Shown one piece after another: positions 28,901 through 37,492 of a DNA stretch of 64,000 nucleotides. Where the stretch lies: contig JARLJG010000074.1 in the NCBI GenBank assembly GCA_031291325.1, forward strand, positions 26,068 through 90,067, given 5' to 3'. Under the pieces are notes generated by a model. It had not been told where the DNA came from, did not search any database, and saw nothing but the letters and a program-made list of their open reading frames with translations. How positions within the stretch are numbered: the stretch's first letter is position 1; every line of letters begins with the position of its first letter. This stretch comes from Burkholderiaceae bacterium. GTDB lineage: Bacteria; Pseudomonadota; Gammaproteobacteria; Burkholderiales; Burkholderiaceae_D. Position numbers and translations under genes: made by a program.

Positions 28901-31900
28901 CATCAATCCTTGGGTGGCAAACGTATTGTTGCTGTTAAAATTGTCGATGCTGTTAGTATTGAATCCACCCCAATCAAACGTGGTTGGCGACAAACAAGAA
29001 GTGCCCGCAGACCCGATGCATACCTGCGCTAGGATCAGCAAGCTTCGCTGGCTAATTTTGCTGGTCTGATAGGTTAAAGTCGTCGTTTGAATTGGGACGC
29101 CTCCGCTGATATCGGTATAGGTACTGATTGTCTTCAGGCGGTGTCTCATGTCGATACGCGCGCCAGCCAGGTACTCGATGTCAGCATCGCCGACTGCAGT
29201 CGTCATCCCCGCGCAATTGGAACTGGCGGGCATGCCATTGCGGCATTCGTATCCGAAGGTCACATTGTTGTATTGATTTGTCGAGGTTCCGTAACTAATG
29301 CTGGAGAGCAAGTGCTCACCAGTGACGCTGTCTTGCACATTGTAATGGTATTGAATACTGTTGCCGCTGCGATCCATTGTGGCTGCCAAATCCCAATACA
29401 GTGGAGGAGCGCCGACCACAGGCGTGCCGCTTTGGCTGACTTTGCCAATTGCTTGCACAGTGCTATCGCCTGCGCTGGTAGCGGGGTAGTAACCAAAATA
29501 CATGGTTTGGCCCGCTTTGGTTTCGACGGTAAACGCGGGTTGCCCGTTCAATCCCGATATCTGGGTGATGCGGGCGAAGTTGTCGAGTTCAGTGCGATAA
29601 ATCGCGTTGACTTGGCCATAAGTGCCGGAAACCAACAACAATCGGTTGCCGTCGAGGCAAAGCGCATCCGAGCTATTGAGGTTGATTGGCCCGGCGTAGG
29701 TATCTTGCGCAATCGTCCTGACGCAGCGGTGTATCCTCGCGCTGGAACCAACCGACAACGACCACCCATACCCCGCAATCCCATTCCCCGCCAAACTACT
29801 GTAATTCAACGCCAACTGCGGAGCCATCCCATTGGTCCCCGGCGGCACCGCAATCGGAATGCTATACGTCGCCGCGCCATTCTGGTCAACACCCAAGCTA
29901 CCCAGCAAGGTACCGGCATCAGGATTCGCCAACAGATTCGCAGGCGGCGCAGGCTGTACCGACGCAAAGCTTTGCGTCATCGGTGCCAAGCCAGCAGCAG
30001 TGCCGGTCGCCGTCACGGTTTGGGCAGACGATTGACCGAGATTTACGCCATCGGGGCTGACCAGGTGCGCGGTGACGCTATAGACGCCGGCAGGAACCTT
30101 ATTCCATGTATAGCTCCATACGCCATTGCTGCCGGTCGCAGCGCCATTGACGGCGTCGTTGATCAAGTTGCCATTGGCGTAGAACTGCACGATGGCGCCT
30201 TCGACCACCGGCGCATTGGCGCTGAACGTCACGCTACCGCCGGCGCTGATGGTGGTCGCGCTGGGCGCGTTGAGGGTGATCGAATAGCCGGCGCTCGGCA
30301 CCACGGTGACGACATTCTCGCTCGAATACAAATTCGCGCCGTTTTGCTGCACCATTGCAGTCACCGTATAGGTGCCGGCGACCATCCCGTGCAGGGATGC
30401 GTAATAGGTTCCCGGCGTGGTGTCAGGGGTGGCTCCGACAGGTTGATTGGGGATACTGGCGCTATGCAGGATGAAGGAAACGTCGGCGCCGGTCGTGCTG
30501 CCGCCACTCAAGGCCGCGCGCATGAAGATCGTCGCAGGCGCGCTGTATTCGTCGGTATTGGTCGGCGACGGGCTGGAGAGGCCGATGCGCAGGCTGCCGG
30601 GAATAACGCAGTTGTTGGCGCTGCACGGCAAGACGACGCTGTCGCCGCTGCTGTCCCACGCATGCACATAGAAGGGCGCGCCACCGTATTGGCTGGTGTA
30701 GCTGCTGAGGTCCAGCGTGAAGTCATGGCTGCTCCCTGTGACGCCGCATTTTCCTTGCACGGTGGCGTCGTCGGGCTGGCCGCTGACGTTGGCGGTATAA
30801 GTCGCGGAGGTGAGCAAGGTGCCGCCGAGCGCAGCGGTGGGCTCGTTAATGTAGACCTGATAGCTAAGCGCGGTGCTGACGCCACTTTTGCAGGCCCAGC
30901 CGAATAGCTGCGGCGTGCCTGCGGGGGTGACTTCGACACCATTTGTCTGGCCCAACAAGCTGCTGCTGTTGACGTTGACGAGCACTGGCGTGGACGAATG
31001 GACTTTACCATAGGCATCGGTAGCGGTCATCATGAATAAATAACTGCCTGCTGCAAGGTTGAGCGTGTAGATTTGCTGCCCAGTCACAACGCCGTTGTTG
31101 GCGGGCAAAGTAACCGGCGCATAGCCACTGCCGGAGTTTTGCAGCAATGAGATGGAGCTGATGGTGCCATCGGCGACGGTGATATTGGTGTTGAGGGTAA
31201 CCGGGGCAGTGATACCGCTCGTGATGGTGACATAGTTAGAGGATGCGCCCAATGCTACCGTAACCTGTGTGTTGTCTTGTTCCTTGACGATGGAACCGGA
31301 AGCGCTAACCGTCACGGCCACCTGAGTCGAGGTAGCACTCTTGCCATTGGCATCGACCGCAGCCAATTGGAACATATAATTGCCCGCAACCAGGTTGAGC
31401 GTTTGCGAAAGGCTGGCGCCGCTGCCGCTCCACACCGGGGTCGTGCCGTTGTTTTCGTACAGGGCGAGACTGGCGATCTGGCCGCCTGTTTCGGCGCCGC
31501 TGCCGGTGAAGGTCACGGCGGCGGTGCCGCCGCTGCCGACGGTGACGCTGCTGCTCGATACGCTCAAGGTAACCGTGGGTGTCGGAGTGGTATTGGGCGC
31601 TAACACGGTAAAGGATTGCGTGACCTCGGGCGCCGCCAAATAAGTGGCGTTGCCGGCCTGGTCGGCCGCGACGATGCAAGTCCCGGTTGCGAGGATGGTG
31701 ACGGTCGTGCCCGATACCGAGCATATTGCTGGCGTGGTAGTGCTAAACGTCACCGGCAAGCCGGAGCTTGCCGTGGCGCTGACGGTGAAAGGGGCTGGGC
31801 CGTAGGTGCCGCTGGGCGCGGGGAAGTTGATCGCTTGCCCGTCGCCGTACACGACCGTGACGCTGGCACTATTCGATGAGCCGGTGTTGCCCGTGGAGTC

Positions 31901-34900
31901 GGTCGCCTGCAATTGCACGGTATGGACCCCGACCGTCAGCATGCCCACGATGTCGACGCTGCCGCCGGTAATCGGGTTGCCGAAGACGCTGCCGTCCACC
32001 AGCACGGTCATGCTGACGATGCTGGCGCCGGCGCCGGCGGTAACGATGCCGGAGGAGATCGGCACATTGGCCAGCGGGGTGGCCAGCGTGATCGGCGCAT
32101 CGAAAGTGCTGCCGTTCAGTGGCGCGTTCATGGTCACGGTCGGCGCGGTGGCGCCGATGGTAAACGTCTGCACCGCCGATGCGGCGGCGTAGGTGGTGTC
32201 ACCGTTCGAGTAGGCAATAATGGTGCAACTGCCGGTGGTGTTGATCGTCACCGTATTGCCGGTGACCGAACAGACGCCCGGCACGACGACGCATGCCCCG
32301 CCATTGGGCCCGCACACCCAGTTCGGGAAATAGGTAAACGTAATCGGCAAACCGGAACTGGTCGAGGCCGAGATGGTAAACGTCGCCCCGCTTTGGGTAA
32401 AGGTCTGGTTCGGTATCGTCGGGAAACTAACGGTTTGGTTTTGCAGAACAACCGCATAGGATTGCACGAACACCGGCGCTGACGTGCTCACCGGATTGTT
32501 GGCGTCGCCGTTATACCGAGCGGTCAGACTGTGCAGGCCGGCGGTCGAGAGCTGCGGCGACAACGTGGCTTGCCCATTGGACACCCCAGCAGAACCCAGC
32601 GAGGTGGTACCGTCCTGGAAGGTCACGCTGCCGTTCGGATTGTTGCCGAAGACGCTGGCGGTGAGCGTCATGGGCTGATTGTTGGGGACGGTGGTGGCGC
32701 TGACTGCCAGCGCGGTGCCGCCGGGTGCGGCGCCGACGATGGCGGTGCCGGCCGCAGTCTGTTGGGCCAAGGTGGCGCCGGTGGCGCTGACCAATTGGGC
32801 GCTGATGGTGTAGACGCCAGTCGGCACATTGGTCCAGGTGTAGCTCCAGGCGCCGCTATTGTTGGTGGCGGGATTGGCGTTGGTGTTGATCGCGACGCCG
32901 TTGGCGAAGAATTGCACTACCGCGCCGCTGACGGCGGTGGCGTTAGCGCTGAGGTTGACGGTGTTGCCGCTGACGGTGGGTGTACCGATGGTCAGCAGGG
33001 CGGTGCCGGTTGCGCCGACCGTGAAGGTGGCGATGCTCGATTCCCTGGCGGTGCTGCCTTGCGTGACCGTCGCATAGACTGAGTACGGCGTGCTGCTCGG
33101 CGCCAACGACGCGTTGGCGACATAGGAACCCGCCGTGACGCCGGGCGTGGCCGCGATGATTTGACCGTTGACGTTGAAGGTGACGATGTCGTCGCCACTG
33201 GCTCGGGATAGTTGAGCGCTCAGGTAGATTGTGCCAATGCCATACGCTGAGGCGCTATAGACGTCGCCGCCTGTCGGGCTAGTCAGTGCGATCCACAGAT
33301 CGAGGACATTGACGGTCGTAGGCGCAGAGGCGCTGGTCGCATTGTTGCTGTCGCCGGCGTATGCAGCCACGACGCTATGCGCGCCCACTCCCCCGAACGT
33401 TCCCGGCGCCCCGAAAGCCGTGGCCAGCGTCGCTTGTCCGTTGGTCGGCGTTGCGCTACCCAACACGGTTGTGCCGTCCAGGAAGATCACGGTGCCGGTC
33501 GGGTTGTTGCCAGTCACGGTGGCCGCCAGCACGATACTTTGGGAGGGGGCGACCGAATTTTCGCTGACCGTCAAGCTAGTGGTGGTTGGGGCGATCGTCA
33601 TCGACTGGCCGGCCAGCACCACCGCAAACGATTGGATGACTTGCGGCGCGGCGCTGTAGCTGCCATTGCCTGCTTGATTGGCGGCAATCGAGCAGCTACC
33701 GCCCGCCAGCAGTGTCACAGTTGTGCCGGACACGGTGCAGGTATTCGTGGTGAGCGAACTGAAGCTGACCGGCAGGCCGGAACTGGCGGTCGCCGTCAGT
33801 GTGGGCGGCGTAACGCCAAAGGGTTGATCCGGCAATGCCGCGAAACCGATGGTTTGGGTGGCGATCAACGTGATCGATCGCGTGACTTCGGGGGCGGCTG
33901 CGTAGTAGGCGCCACTGTATTGGGTTCCCGAACCGCCGGCCTGGTCGGCGGCGACCGTGCAGGTGCCGACGCCGACCATCGTGACCGTCGCGCCCGATAC
34001 CGTGCATACCGATGGCGTGCTGGAACTGAAGGTGACGGCTAGACGCGAGGTCGCTGTAGCGGAAAGGCCAAATGTGGACTGTAGCGCGCCATTGTACGAA
34101 GTCGGTAACGCCGGGAAGCTGATCGTTTGGCTATCCGGCAAGATTGTAAACGATTGCGTAACCGGCGCTGCGGCAGGAACGCCGCTCTGGCCTGGCTGCG
34201 TAGCGGTGATAGTGCAAGTACCGGGGCTACCTTGGGTGTAAAGGTAGCCGGTTCCCGGGCCGGTACCCACGTTTAGCGGCGGGCCTTGTGCCCAACACAC
34301 GGAGGGTGTGCTTGAGGCAAAAGTGACCGGTAATCCAGAACTTGCCGTCGCCGAGAGAGGTAACGCGTTTATTGCGCTGTAGGCCAGGTTCGGTATCTGG
34401 GGAAAACTGATCGTTTGAATTACGGTAAATTTTTGTGAGACGGTCGAGGCGGCGGCGTAATCGCTGTTGCCGGGCTGGCTGGCATAAAGCGTGCACTGGC
34501 CTGAGCCAACCAGGGTAACGGTGAGGCCGGATACGGTACAAACCGATGTATTGCCGGTAATCGTGACCGGCAAACCGGAACTGGCCGTGGCTGAGACCGT
34601 AAACGGCGCTGCTCCCAGGGTCTGAGTTGCCAACGCCGGGAAGGTGATGGTTTGGCTGCCTTGGCTGACTGTGAACGATTGCGTCGCTGGCAACGGGGCC
34701 AACCATTGGCTATTGGCGATCGAGTTGGCGACGATGGTACAAGTACCGAGGCCGACCAAGGTGGCGCTGGAGCCCGATACGGTACATACTGCCGGCGTGC
34801 TAGAACTGTACGTTATCGGCAAGCCGGAAACTGCCGTGGCCGCGAGCGCAACCGGGGTTGCGCTGAAGGCGACATTCGGCAGCGCGGGGAAATAGATTGT

Positions 34901-36223
34901 CGATACGGTAAACGATTGCGTGGCGGTCGCTGCGGCATTGTAATTGCTGCTGCCGGCCTGGTTGGCGACCAACGTGCAAACGCCGCCGGCATTCATGTAA
35001 ACATTAGGCTGGGTCACGGTACACACCGATGGCGTGTTGGAGGCGACGGTAACAGAAAGCCCCGAGCTTGCTGTCGGGTTCACCCGTTGACTGCCACCTG
35101 TTACGTTCACGTTCGCCAATGCCGGGAAGTTGATGGTTTGGTTGGCGGGGGAGACAGTAAACGTCGGATAAACTGCTACCGAACTATAGTCGGCGTTGCC
35201 GCCCTGACTGATGAGGAGTTGACAACTGCCGGCGCTAACCAAGGTCAGGATGGAGCCGGACAAGGAGCACACCGATGGCGTATAGGAATAATACGAGACT
35301 GGCAGCCCGGAGCTTGCCGTTGCCAACAATGTCAGCGGCGCTGTGCCGTAGACTTGATTTGGTATCGCAGGGAAGGTGATCGTTTGGCTATCAGGCGTGA
35401 CGGTAATAAGTTGATAAATCTGCACCGCACTGAAATTGCTGTTGCCAAGTTGCGTTGCATAGATCTGACAGGTACCGGGGCTGACCAGCGTTAACGTGAA
35501 ACCGGACACGGTGCAGACGGATTGCGTTACGGAAGTCAAGGTTACCGGCAAACCGGAACTGGCTGTGGCTGTCAATGTAATCGGCGCAGTCGTGTAAGCC
35601 ACGGTTCCCAAGGCTGGGAAGTTAATGGTTTGGGATGTAACAACCGCGAACGATTGCGCGACTTGCGGGGCTGCCGCGTAGGTGCCGTTGCCTGCTTGAT
35701 TGGCATCAATCGTGCAAGTGCCTGAGCTAACCAGTGTGACGGTCGATCCCGATACGGTACACACCGCTGGCGTGCTTGATGTGATGGTCACCGTCAAGCC
35801 GGAACTCGCCGTAGTCGATACTGTGAATGGCGCGGCACCGTAAGTCTTGCCCGCCAGTGCGGCGAAGGAGATAGTTTGCGTTGTGGATCCGGTGATGGCA
35901 AACGATTGCGCGACCTGCACAGCAGCTGCGTAGGTGGCGTTACCTGCCTGGCTGGCGACGATAGTGCAGGAGGTGCCAGGGTACCACGCGCTCAACGAGA
36001 CGCTAGACCCCGATACGGTACACACCGTTGGCGTGCTTGACGTAAAGGTCACCGGCAAGCCGGAACTGGCCGTAGCCGAGACGCTGAACGTACTACCCGC
36101 AATTTGACTACCGGGCGAGGGGAAGCTGATGGTTTGCGCCGTTAACGCACTCGCTGGCGGCGAGGCGAACAAGATAATCGATGTCAGTGCGATCCAGGCA
36201 GCTATCAATACGCGTTTTATCAC
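22982..36223 (-). CDS. Giant exported Ig-like/SpvB/RHS polymorphic toxin with nuclease-like C-terminus
   Basis: 4413 residues from the GTG at 36223, preceded by GGGGAAG at ~5 nt. This start gives a clean signal peptide (VIKRVLIAAWIALTSI, then ILFASPPASALTA); the open frame extends 61 codons further but without these features. Residues ~31-865: ten ~85-residue Ig-like repeats; two more at ~1261-1361 and ~1464-1544, with Big_3_5-type domains between (NPTGTVIFLDGTTVLGSA). An SpvB domain starts near 2094 (ATYSIPIAVPPGTNGMAPQL), FG-GAP repeats at ~2470-3070, RHS repeats to ~4160, and the core ends at GRFISVDPL...DPTG. The last 244 residues carry D4278 then E4291-A-K4293 in NIVLLEAKDG, a PD-(D/E)XK-like set, so a DNase is inferred. 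An immunity candidate follows at 22944. Confidence 0.88.
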   Translation of the reverse strand: MIKRVLIAAWIALTSIILFASPPASALTAQTISFPSPGSQIAGSTFSVSATASSGLPVTFTSSTPTVCTVSGSSVSLSAWYPGTSCTIVASQAGNATYAAAVQVAQSFAITGSTTQTISFAALAGKTYGAAPFTVSTTASSGLTVTITSSTPAVCTVSGSTVTLVSSGTCTIDANQAGNGTYAAAPQVAQSFAVVTSQTINFPALGTVAYTTAPITLTATASSGLPVTLTSVTQSVCTVSGFTLTLVSPGTCQIYATQLGNSNFSAVQIYQLITVTPDSQTITFPAIPNQVYGTAPLTLLATASSGLPVSYYSYTPSVCSLSGSILTLVSAGSCQLLISQGGNADYSSVAVYPTFTVSPANQTINFPALANVNVTGGSQRVNPTASSGLSVTVASNTPSVCTVTQPNVYMNAGGVCTLVANQAGSSNYNAAATATQSFTVSTIYFPALPNVAFSATPVALAATAVSGLPITYSSSTPAVCTVSGSSATLVGLGTCTIVANSIANSQWLAPLPATQSFTVSQGSQTITFPALATQTLGAAPFTVSATASSGLPVTITGNTSVCTVSGLTVTLVGSGQCTLYASQPGNSDYAAASTVSQKFTVIQTISFPQIPNLAYSAINALPLSATASSGLPVTFASSTPSVCWAQGPPLNVGTGPGTGYLYTQGSPGTCTITATQPGQSGVPAAAPVTQSFTILPDSQTISFPALPTSYNGALQSTFGLSATATSRLAVTFSSSTPSVCTVSGATVTMVGVGTCTVAADQAGGSGTQYSGAYYAAAPEVTRSITLIATQTIGFAALPDQPFGVTPPTLTATASSGLPVSFSSLTTNTCTVSGTTVTLLAGGSCSIAANQAGNGSYSAAPQVIQSFAVVLAGQSMTIAPTTTSLTVSENSVAPSQSIVLAATVTGNNPTGTVIFLDGTTVLGSATPTNGQATLATAFGAPGTFGGVGAHSVVAAYAGDSNNATSASAPTTVNVLDLWIALTSPTGGDVYSASAYGIGTIYLSAQLSRASGDDIVTFNVNGQIIAATPGVTAGSYVANASLAPSSTPYSVYATVTQGSTARESSIATFTVGATGTALLTIGTPTVSGNTVNLSANATAVSGAVVQFFANGVAINTNANPATNNSGAWSYTWTNVPTGVYTISAQLVSATGATLAQQTAAGTAIVGAAPGGTALAVSATTVPNNQPMTLTASVFGNNPNGSVTFQDGTTSLGSAGVSNGQATLSPQLSTAGLHSLTARYNGDANNPVSTSAPVFVQSYAVVLQNQTVSFPTIPNQTFTQSGATFTISASTSSGLPITFTYFPNWVCGPNGGACVVVPGVCSVTGNTVTINTTGSCTIIAYSNGDTTYAAASAVQTFTIGATAPTVTMNAPLNGSTFDAPITLATPLANVPISSGIVTAGAGASIVSMTVLVDGSVFGNPITGGSVDIVGMLTVGVHTVQLQATDSTGNTGSSNSASVTVVYGDGQAINFPAPSGTYGPAPFTVSATASSGLPVTFSTTTPAICSVSGTTVTILATGTCIVAADQAGNATYLAAPEVTQSFTVLAPNTTPTPTVTLSVSSSSVTVGSGGTAAVTFTGSGAETGGQIASLALYENNGTTPVWSGSGASLSQTLNLVAGNYMFQLAAVDANGKSATSTQVAVTVSASGSIVKEQDNTQVTVALGASSNYVTITSGITAPVTLNTNITVADGTISSISLLQNSGSGYAPVTLPANNGVVTGQQIYTLNLAAGSYLFMMTATDAYGKVHSSTPVLVNVNSSSLLGQTNGVEVTPAGTPQLFGWACKSGVSTALSYQVYINEPTAALGGTLLTSATYTANVSGQPDDATVQGKCGVTGSSHDFTLDLSSYTSQYGGAPFYVHAWDSSGDSVVLPCSANNCVIPGSLRIGLSSPSPTNTDEYSAPATIFMRAALSGGSTTGADVSFILHSASIPNQPVGATPDTTPGTYYASLHGMVAGTYTVTAMVQQNGANLYSSENVVTVVPSAGYSITLNAPSATTISAGGSVTFSANAPVVEGAIVQFYANGNLINDAVNGAATGSNGVWSYTWNKVPAGVYSVTAHLVSPDGVNLGQSSAQTVTATGTAAGLAPMTQSFASVQPAPPANLLANPDAGTLLGSLGVDQNGAATYSIPIAVPPGTNGMAPQLALNYSSLAGNGIAGYGWSLSVGSSARIHRCVRTIAQDTYAGPINLNSSDALCLDGNRLLLVSGTYGQVNAIYRTELDNFARITQISGLNGQPAFTVETKAGQTMYFGYYPATSAGDSTVQAIGKVSQSGTPVVGAPPLYWDLAATMDRSGNSIQYHYNVQDSVTGEHLLSSISYGTSTNQYNNVTFGYECRNGMPASSNCAGMTTAVGDADIEYLAGARIDMRHRLKTISTYTDISGGVPIQTTTLTYQTSKISQRSLLILAQVCIGSAGTSCLSPTTFDWGGFNTNSIDNFNSNNTFATQGLMPSGPPQDWGNFPAQPGQNGVPSNPGIDYQQVIGSMITGDFLGDGKQRILTAEPGVGWHIYTVNATGSDFEHTDLPYSSYPNLPTQLSFGAPNAAGTYPSLPTMSVTQGPILVGDFDGDGRDDIAFIDIPYTNSTTGVNYSGNFNWNVCLSRMTSTGNGFDCKSFPLDANMYHGIDQLGTGGLTPAQIQYNVQNGLRIITSPSGARSMIAFAGAAFVNTADNVYPSEEYCGFVAPTVPATDNWSWTCNVAHGLDGPFLQSGSTYFGDFLSIGVSAAFSQDDQGGATASNTVGTNSELIVTLLSSPSVTFVAGTSTLSPTYTNATNQFVWSTTNVNQVISRYFVRESHGVEAGGTPVGDLNGDGYDDYLMTFEGHAEICYSNGIDGFLCRLMEDLTPANWQVPTALGAVPGPGKVAMAGAISNEFMLKPLPTGTAVTASLGLTLTPDSNGLVDVFSLMSIGHFDDVNVIEALYRRGDGNGAGGNQYLVCALRDGLKNCTPWSGPNLRPYAIGADQFGDAIWGVTYKKGTTVNWPSTGTLIGDFLGIGRLQILWYCNDPTQPEGKGWQLYAPNTTGQVDRLVQVVNGMGNTASVEYQPMSNSSVYTPSGVATYPLQNVKPVGRMLVSALHQDGGASGVQTTSYRYQGLTTDVTGRGEQGFQQIATVNPQGTTLTTQYAQGFPYTGMELGRTMTSSTGVMLEQTVSALATVNNTISGGGFTTSTGAYPYVPILGNNTAIYPYVQNSKQKGHQDLNDTPLPLTMTQIGNSTTPGIDSYGNVTLSTTTTQDQANPSNIFSTTVVNTYTYLGAPWTNSIYLINELTQSGVTKAAPGLNGTVNTITHTTAYGYDGNGLPQTVTAEPYNSAINVVTTCSRDAFGNIIQMQQSWPSTALAAATLPSVAAAIAAAEQSPRTIYTAQYDANGRFPVRVANALGNAATPSGQYMTFGYDPASGATSSLTDTNGLITTWSVDGFGRVTKELDADGTETDYYRKQCNDACASIEYPIGAGGQPANSLETPAMVMIVDHVQTGAVNGIAAGTRIAIPSLAFGDTAGHLLRDQTFGFDGTEINSDYFYDQYARLYQAYQPTFFGNTALLAIAKTYDELNRVTGVSKLNDTGTTSTTIQYNVGGLNKIVKKTTGTTKSKVYDALGQMRQSIDAAGNTISYVRDAFGNLLTTIDPNNNQINITYDNLGRKTDLIDPDLGWTHYVIDPRGLVLQQITPNERAANKVTSNQYDALDRLIARYEPDLESHWSYDTAANSAATCASTYSCGKMVEAYTGSSTAPDYDRKQTFYNTGLSKGLPKTTTSTLWDGSYTNTIAYDQWGRVSSTTQQRVSSSNTIAKTYDMLYNGNGYLAQIVRDASSTGSTASQVLWQANQADALLHTLNASLGNGLQVARSYFQNGALQEDDLDSATVGNAPVMTQSYLYDARGNVSQRAQTWGNQTLTEGFTNDVLDRLTSSSINGVAQQYNYDATGLSNLIGKTGVGTGVAGSYHYAGSNTCSAQVGPHAVTSIDGVVGNFCYDTDGNMLSDPWRKTSWTSFDMPNTINTPANIVLGQGGSSFVYGPEHQRTIQYQGNTTIVYADGMESDTVNGSTTLKTHWPMGLGVEIDTIGSGGSTGASALYWTHTDRVDSVIGMTDINGVLQGMSYDAWGMRRNLNGMTLPTTDNKGFTGQEMLDQLNLVHMNGRVYDPYVGRFISVDPLIQDPMASQSLNRYAYVWNNPTNGTDPTGFDDETKTDGGGGDDYGGGDTSYSGDRQILPTVIIVGRRKPPKGTGDDTPDPEAGGGTLRIPATLAAVGATSWKTFEAASAQRLVNSGYTVARHVRVTWEGAKGAYSVMDAVGVKDANIVLLEAKDGLTSKLSSAQKALFDAAFKSKALMIENAGVAEQLSLKAGQSLAEQGTVYVSVDASVLGARSLGEVGRSAARAAQGGFLDPELLIGGVVRGALWTFLLQSNQLGGCSNGRCSDMYYGPNK
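31590..36135 (-). repeat. Twelve Ig-like protein repeats with paired cysteines
   Basis: Within the giant toxin gene. Each unit of ~80-95 codons reads QTI-x-FP-x-L at the start, TASSGLPVTFSSSTPSVCTV in the middle, and GTCTI-x-A-x-QAGN-x-YAAAP-x-V-x-QSF at the end. Ten are in tandem (about 33,630-36,130) and two lie apart near 32,140-32,440 and 31,590-31,830. Every unit keeps two Cys about 20 residues apart, suggesting a disulfide per domain. The DNA repeats are diverged, so this is an old protein repeat and not recent DNA amplification. Confidence 0.85.
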
Positions 36224-36700
36224 GTTTCTTCCCCATTGGTAAATCATGACCCTGTGCGACCGTCGACCCTCTATCGTGGCCGATTGCGGTTGCGGACTGT
36301 CGCTTGCACGCCAATAGATTCGCCCATATAAACCATCAAGCCACGCGCACGCGTTCGCATACGCTCTGGCTTGAAGACAAAAGGCGAAACACAAGACTAC
36401 CCGCAATCGACAATGCGTCGATCGACAGGTTGTGAAGGCAGAATCTCTTTATTTAAATCAGATTAAATCAGTCAACTATTGCCCTCTATTTCCAAGCAAT
36501 AGCCCCCCTGGGCAGACATTTAAGTTCTTGTTGAGTTGTTCTGAGTAAATGAGAATTTGCAACGGTCGCAGAATGCCTGAATGTAATTTCTCAGTCAATA
36601 TTTTTGTTCACTTCTTCTAACAGAAAGATTTTGGAAGCGATTTCTCTCTCCTTTGTCTATGCCATGTCTCTCAGAAAAACGGAAAGGAAACACCGTAAAC
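36224..36700. other. Leader region of the giant toxin gene, no gene recognised
   Basis: About 480 nt between the GTG start and the palindrome at 36701. The 61 codons open ahead of the GTG are Cys/Arg/Ala-rich and have no credible ribosome site. The stretch 36,420-36,660 is AT-rich and contains no convincing open frame on either strand; it is likely the promoter and leader of the toxin gene. Confidence 0.4.
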
Positions 36701-36716
36701 TCCCATATTTATGGGA
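36701..36716. promoter_or_regulatory. Palindrome TCCCATATTTATGGGA upstream of the giant toxin
   Basis: A perfect 7-2-7 palindrome, 478 nt upstream of the GTG start. It shares the TCCCAT-N4-ATGGGA core with copies at 8633 (Tc toxin) and 62626 (lipoprotein gene). No T-run follows, so it is not a terminator. Operator candidate. Confidence 0.5.
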
Positions 36717-36774
36717 TTGCAGAGATGGAATTTGCGCGCTAAGCGCGCGTAGCATAATTGATATTTCTTGGACA

Positions 36775-36790
36775 CTGTCAATGTTGACAG
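36775..36790. promoter_or_regulatory. Palindrome CTGTCAATGTTGACAG
   Basis: A perfect 7-2-7 inverted repeat in the same non-coding stretch. Another perfect inverted repeat, GCGCGCT-A-AGCGCGC, lies just before it at 36734-36748. A binding site for a dimeric regulator is plausible. No gene nearby identifies the regulator. Confidence 0.35.
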
Positions 36791-36960
36791 GGTGCGTGTT
36801 TTGTTCTCGGCGAACGACAGTTTTTTTGGGGTTCAACGAAAATACAACATGGGAAGATGACTTTGGTGCAAGGGATGCTGCGGTCACCAGGCGCGCTGCA
36901 TAACGCCTCTCATGTCACCGCCATGCTGCACGCGTTGAATATCGGCGACACGCAGTAGCG

Positions 36961-37287
36961 GCGCGGGGGTCGAGTCTTTGCGCATCCACTGCAAGGGAGG
37001 AAAGCCGCGCGATGCGCCGCTGCATACCGGCGCTGCCGAGACAGTCGATGACTACCGTCAGGGGTCCCGCCACGCCGGCGATGCCCGGGATGCGCTAACT
37101 GGGCAGGATCCAGACGGCGCACTCGGCAGGCAGCTTTTCTCGGCCGACCGTCTCGATGCGCTCAACCACCCGCTGCATACGCCGCGTGTTGGCGATGGTC
37201 AGCGCCGGATTCGTGTAACCGCGTGTCCGGCGTCTATTACGTTTTCCGGTGACGATATGCGAATTCACTCGACTCGGACGTCGTGAC
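36961..37287 (+). pseudogene. Possible tyrosine-integrase remnant
   Basis: One frame reads MRIHCKGGKPRDAPLHTGAA, then ETVDDY, which recalls the HCxGKGRKxRxxPL segment of XerC-like integrases that precedes the catalytic His-x-x-Arg. The following ~70 codons do not show the HxLRH box, and neighbouring frames carry stops. A decayed fragment is the most I can support. The surrounding 36,800-37,490 holds no other credible gene. Confidence 0.3.
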
Positions 37288-37492
37288 GAACGGAGCCTTC
37301 GACTGCGGCCCCGGCTTGTCGTTCGTTCAACGTGATGGGCCGGTCGAAGATGGCCCCGAATTTATCCCACACATCCTTCCTGGTGGGCGGAACCAGCCGC
37401 AGCAGCTTCGCGACCCGTCCATTTCACGGAACTCTGCACGCAACATGCCGAAGATCCTTTTTCTGGCATGGCCAGGATTACCCTGCATCCTT

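Noticed and set aside
29087..30907. 606-codon open frame on the plus strand
   Set aside because: It is antisense to the Ig-like/SpvB part of the giant toxin gene, which has clear domains; the plus-strand product is Arg/Gly/Ala-rich with no motif.
31590..36135. Periodic sequence that could suggest a CRISPR array
   Set aside because: The period is ~250 bp, the units are diverged, and all lie in one open frame as Ig-like protein repeats.
36224..36406. Upstream extension of the giant toxin to 36406
   Set aside because: The GTG at 36223 has a good ribosome site and gives a proper signal peptide; the extension spoils it.
36604..36903. 99-codon plus-strand open frame
   Set aside because: It has no ribosome site or recognisable pattern and covers the regulatory palindromes.
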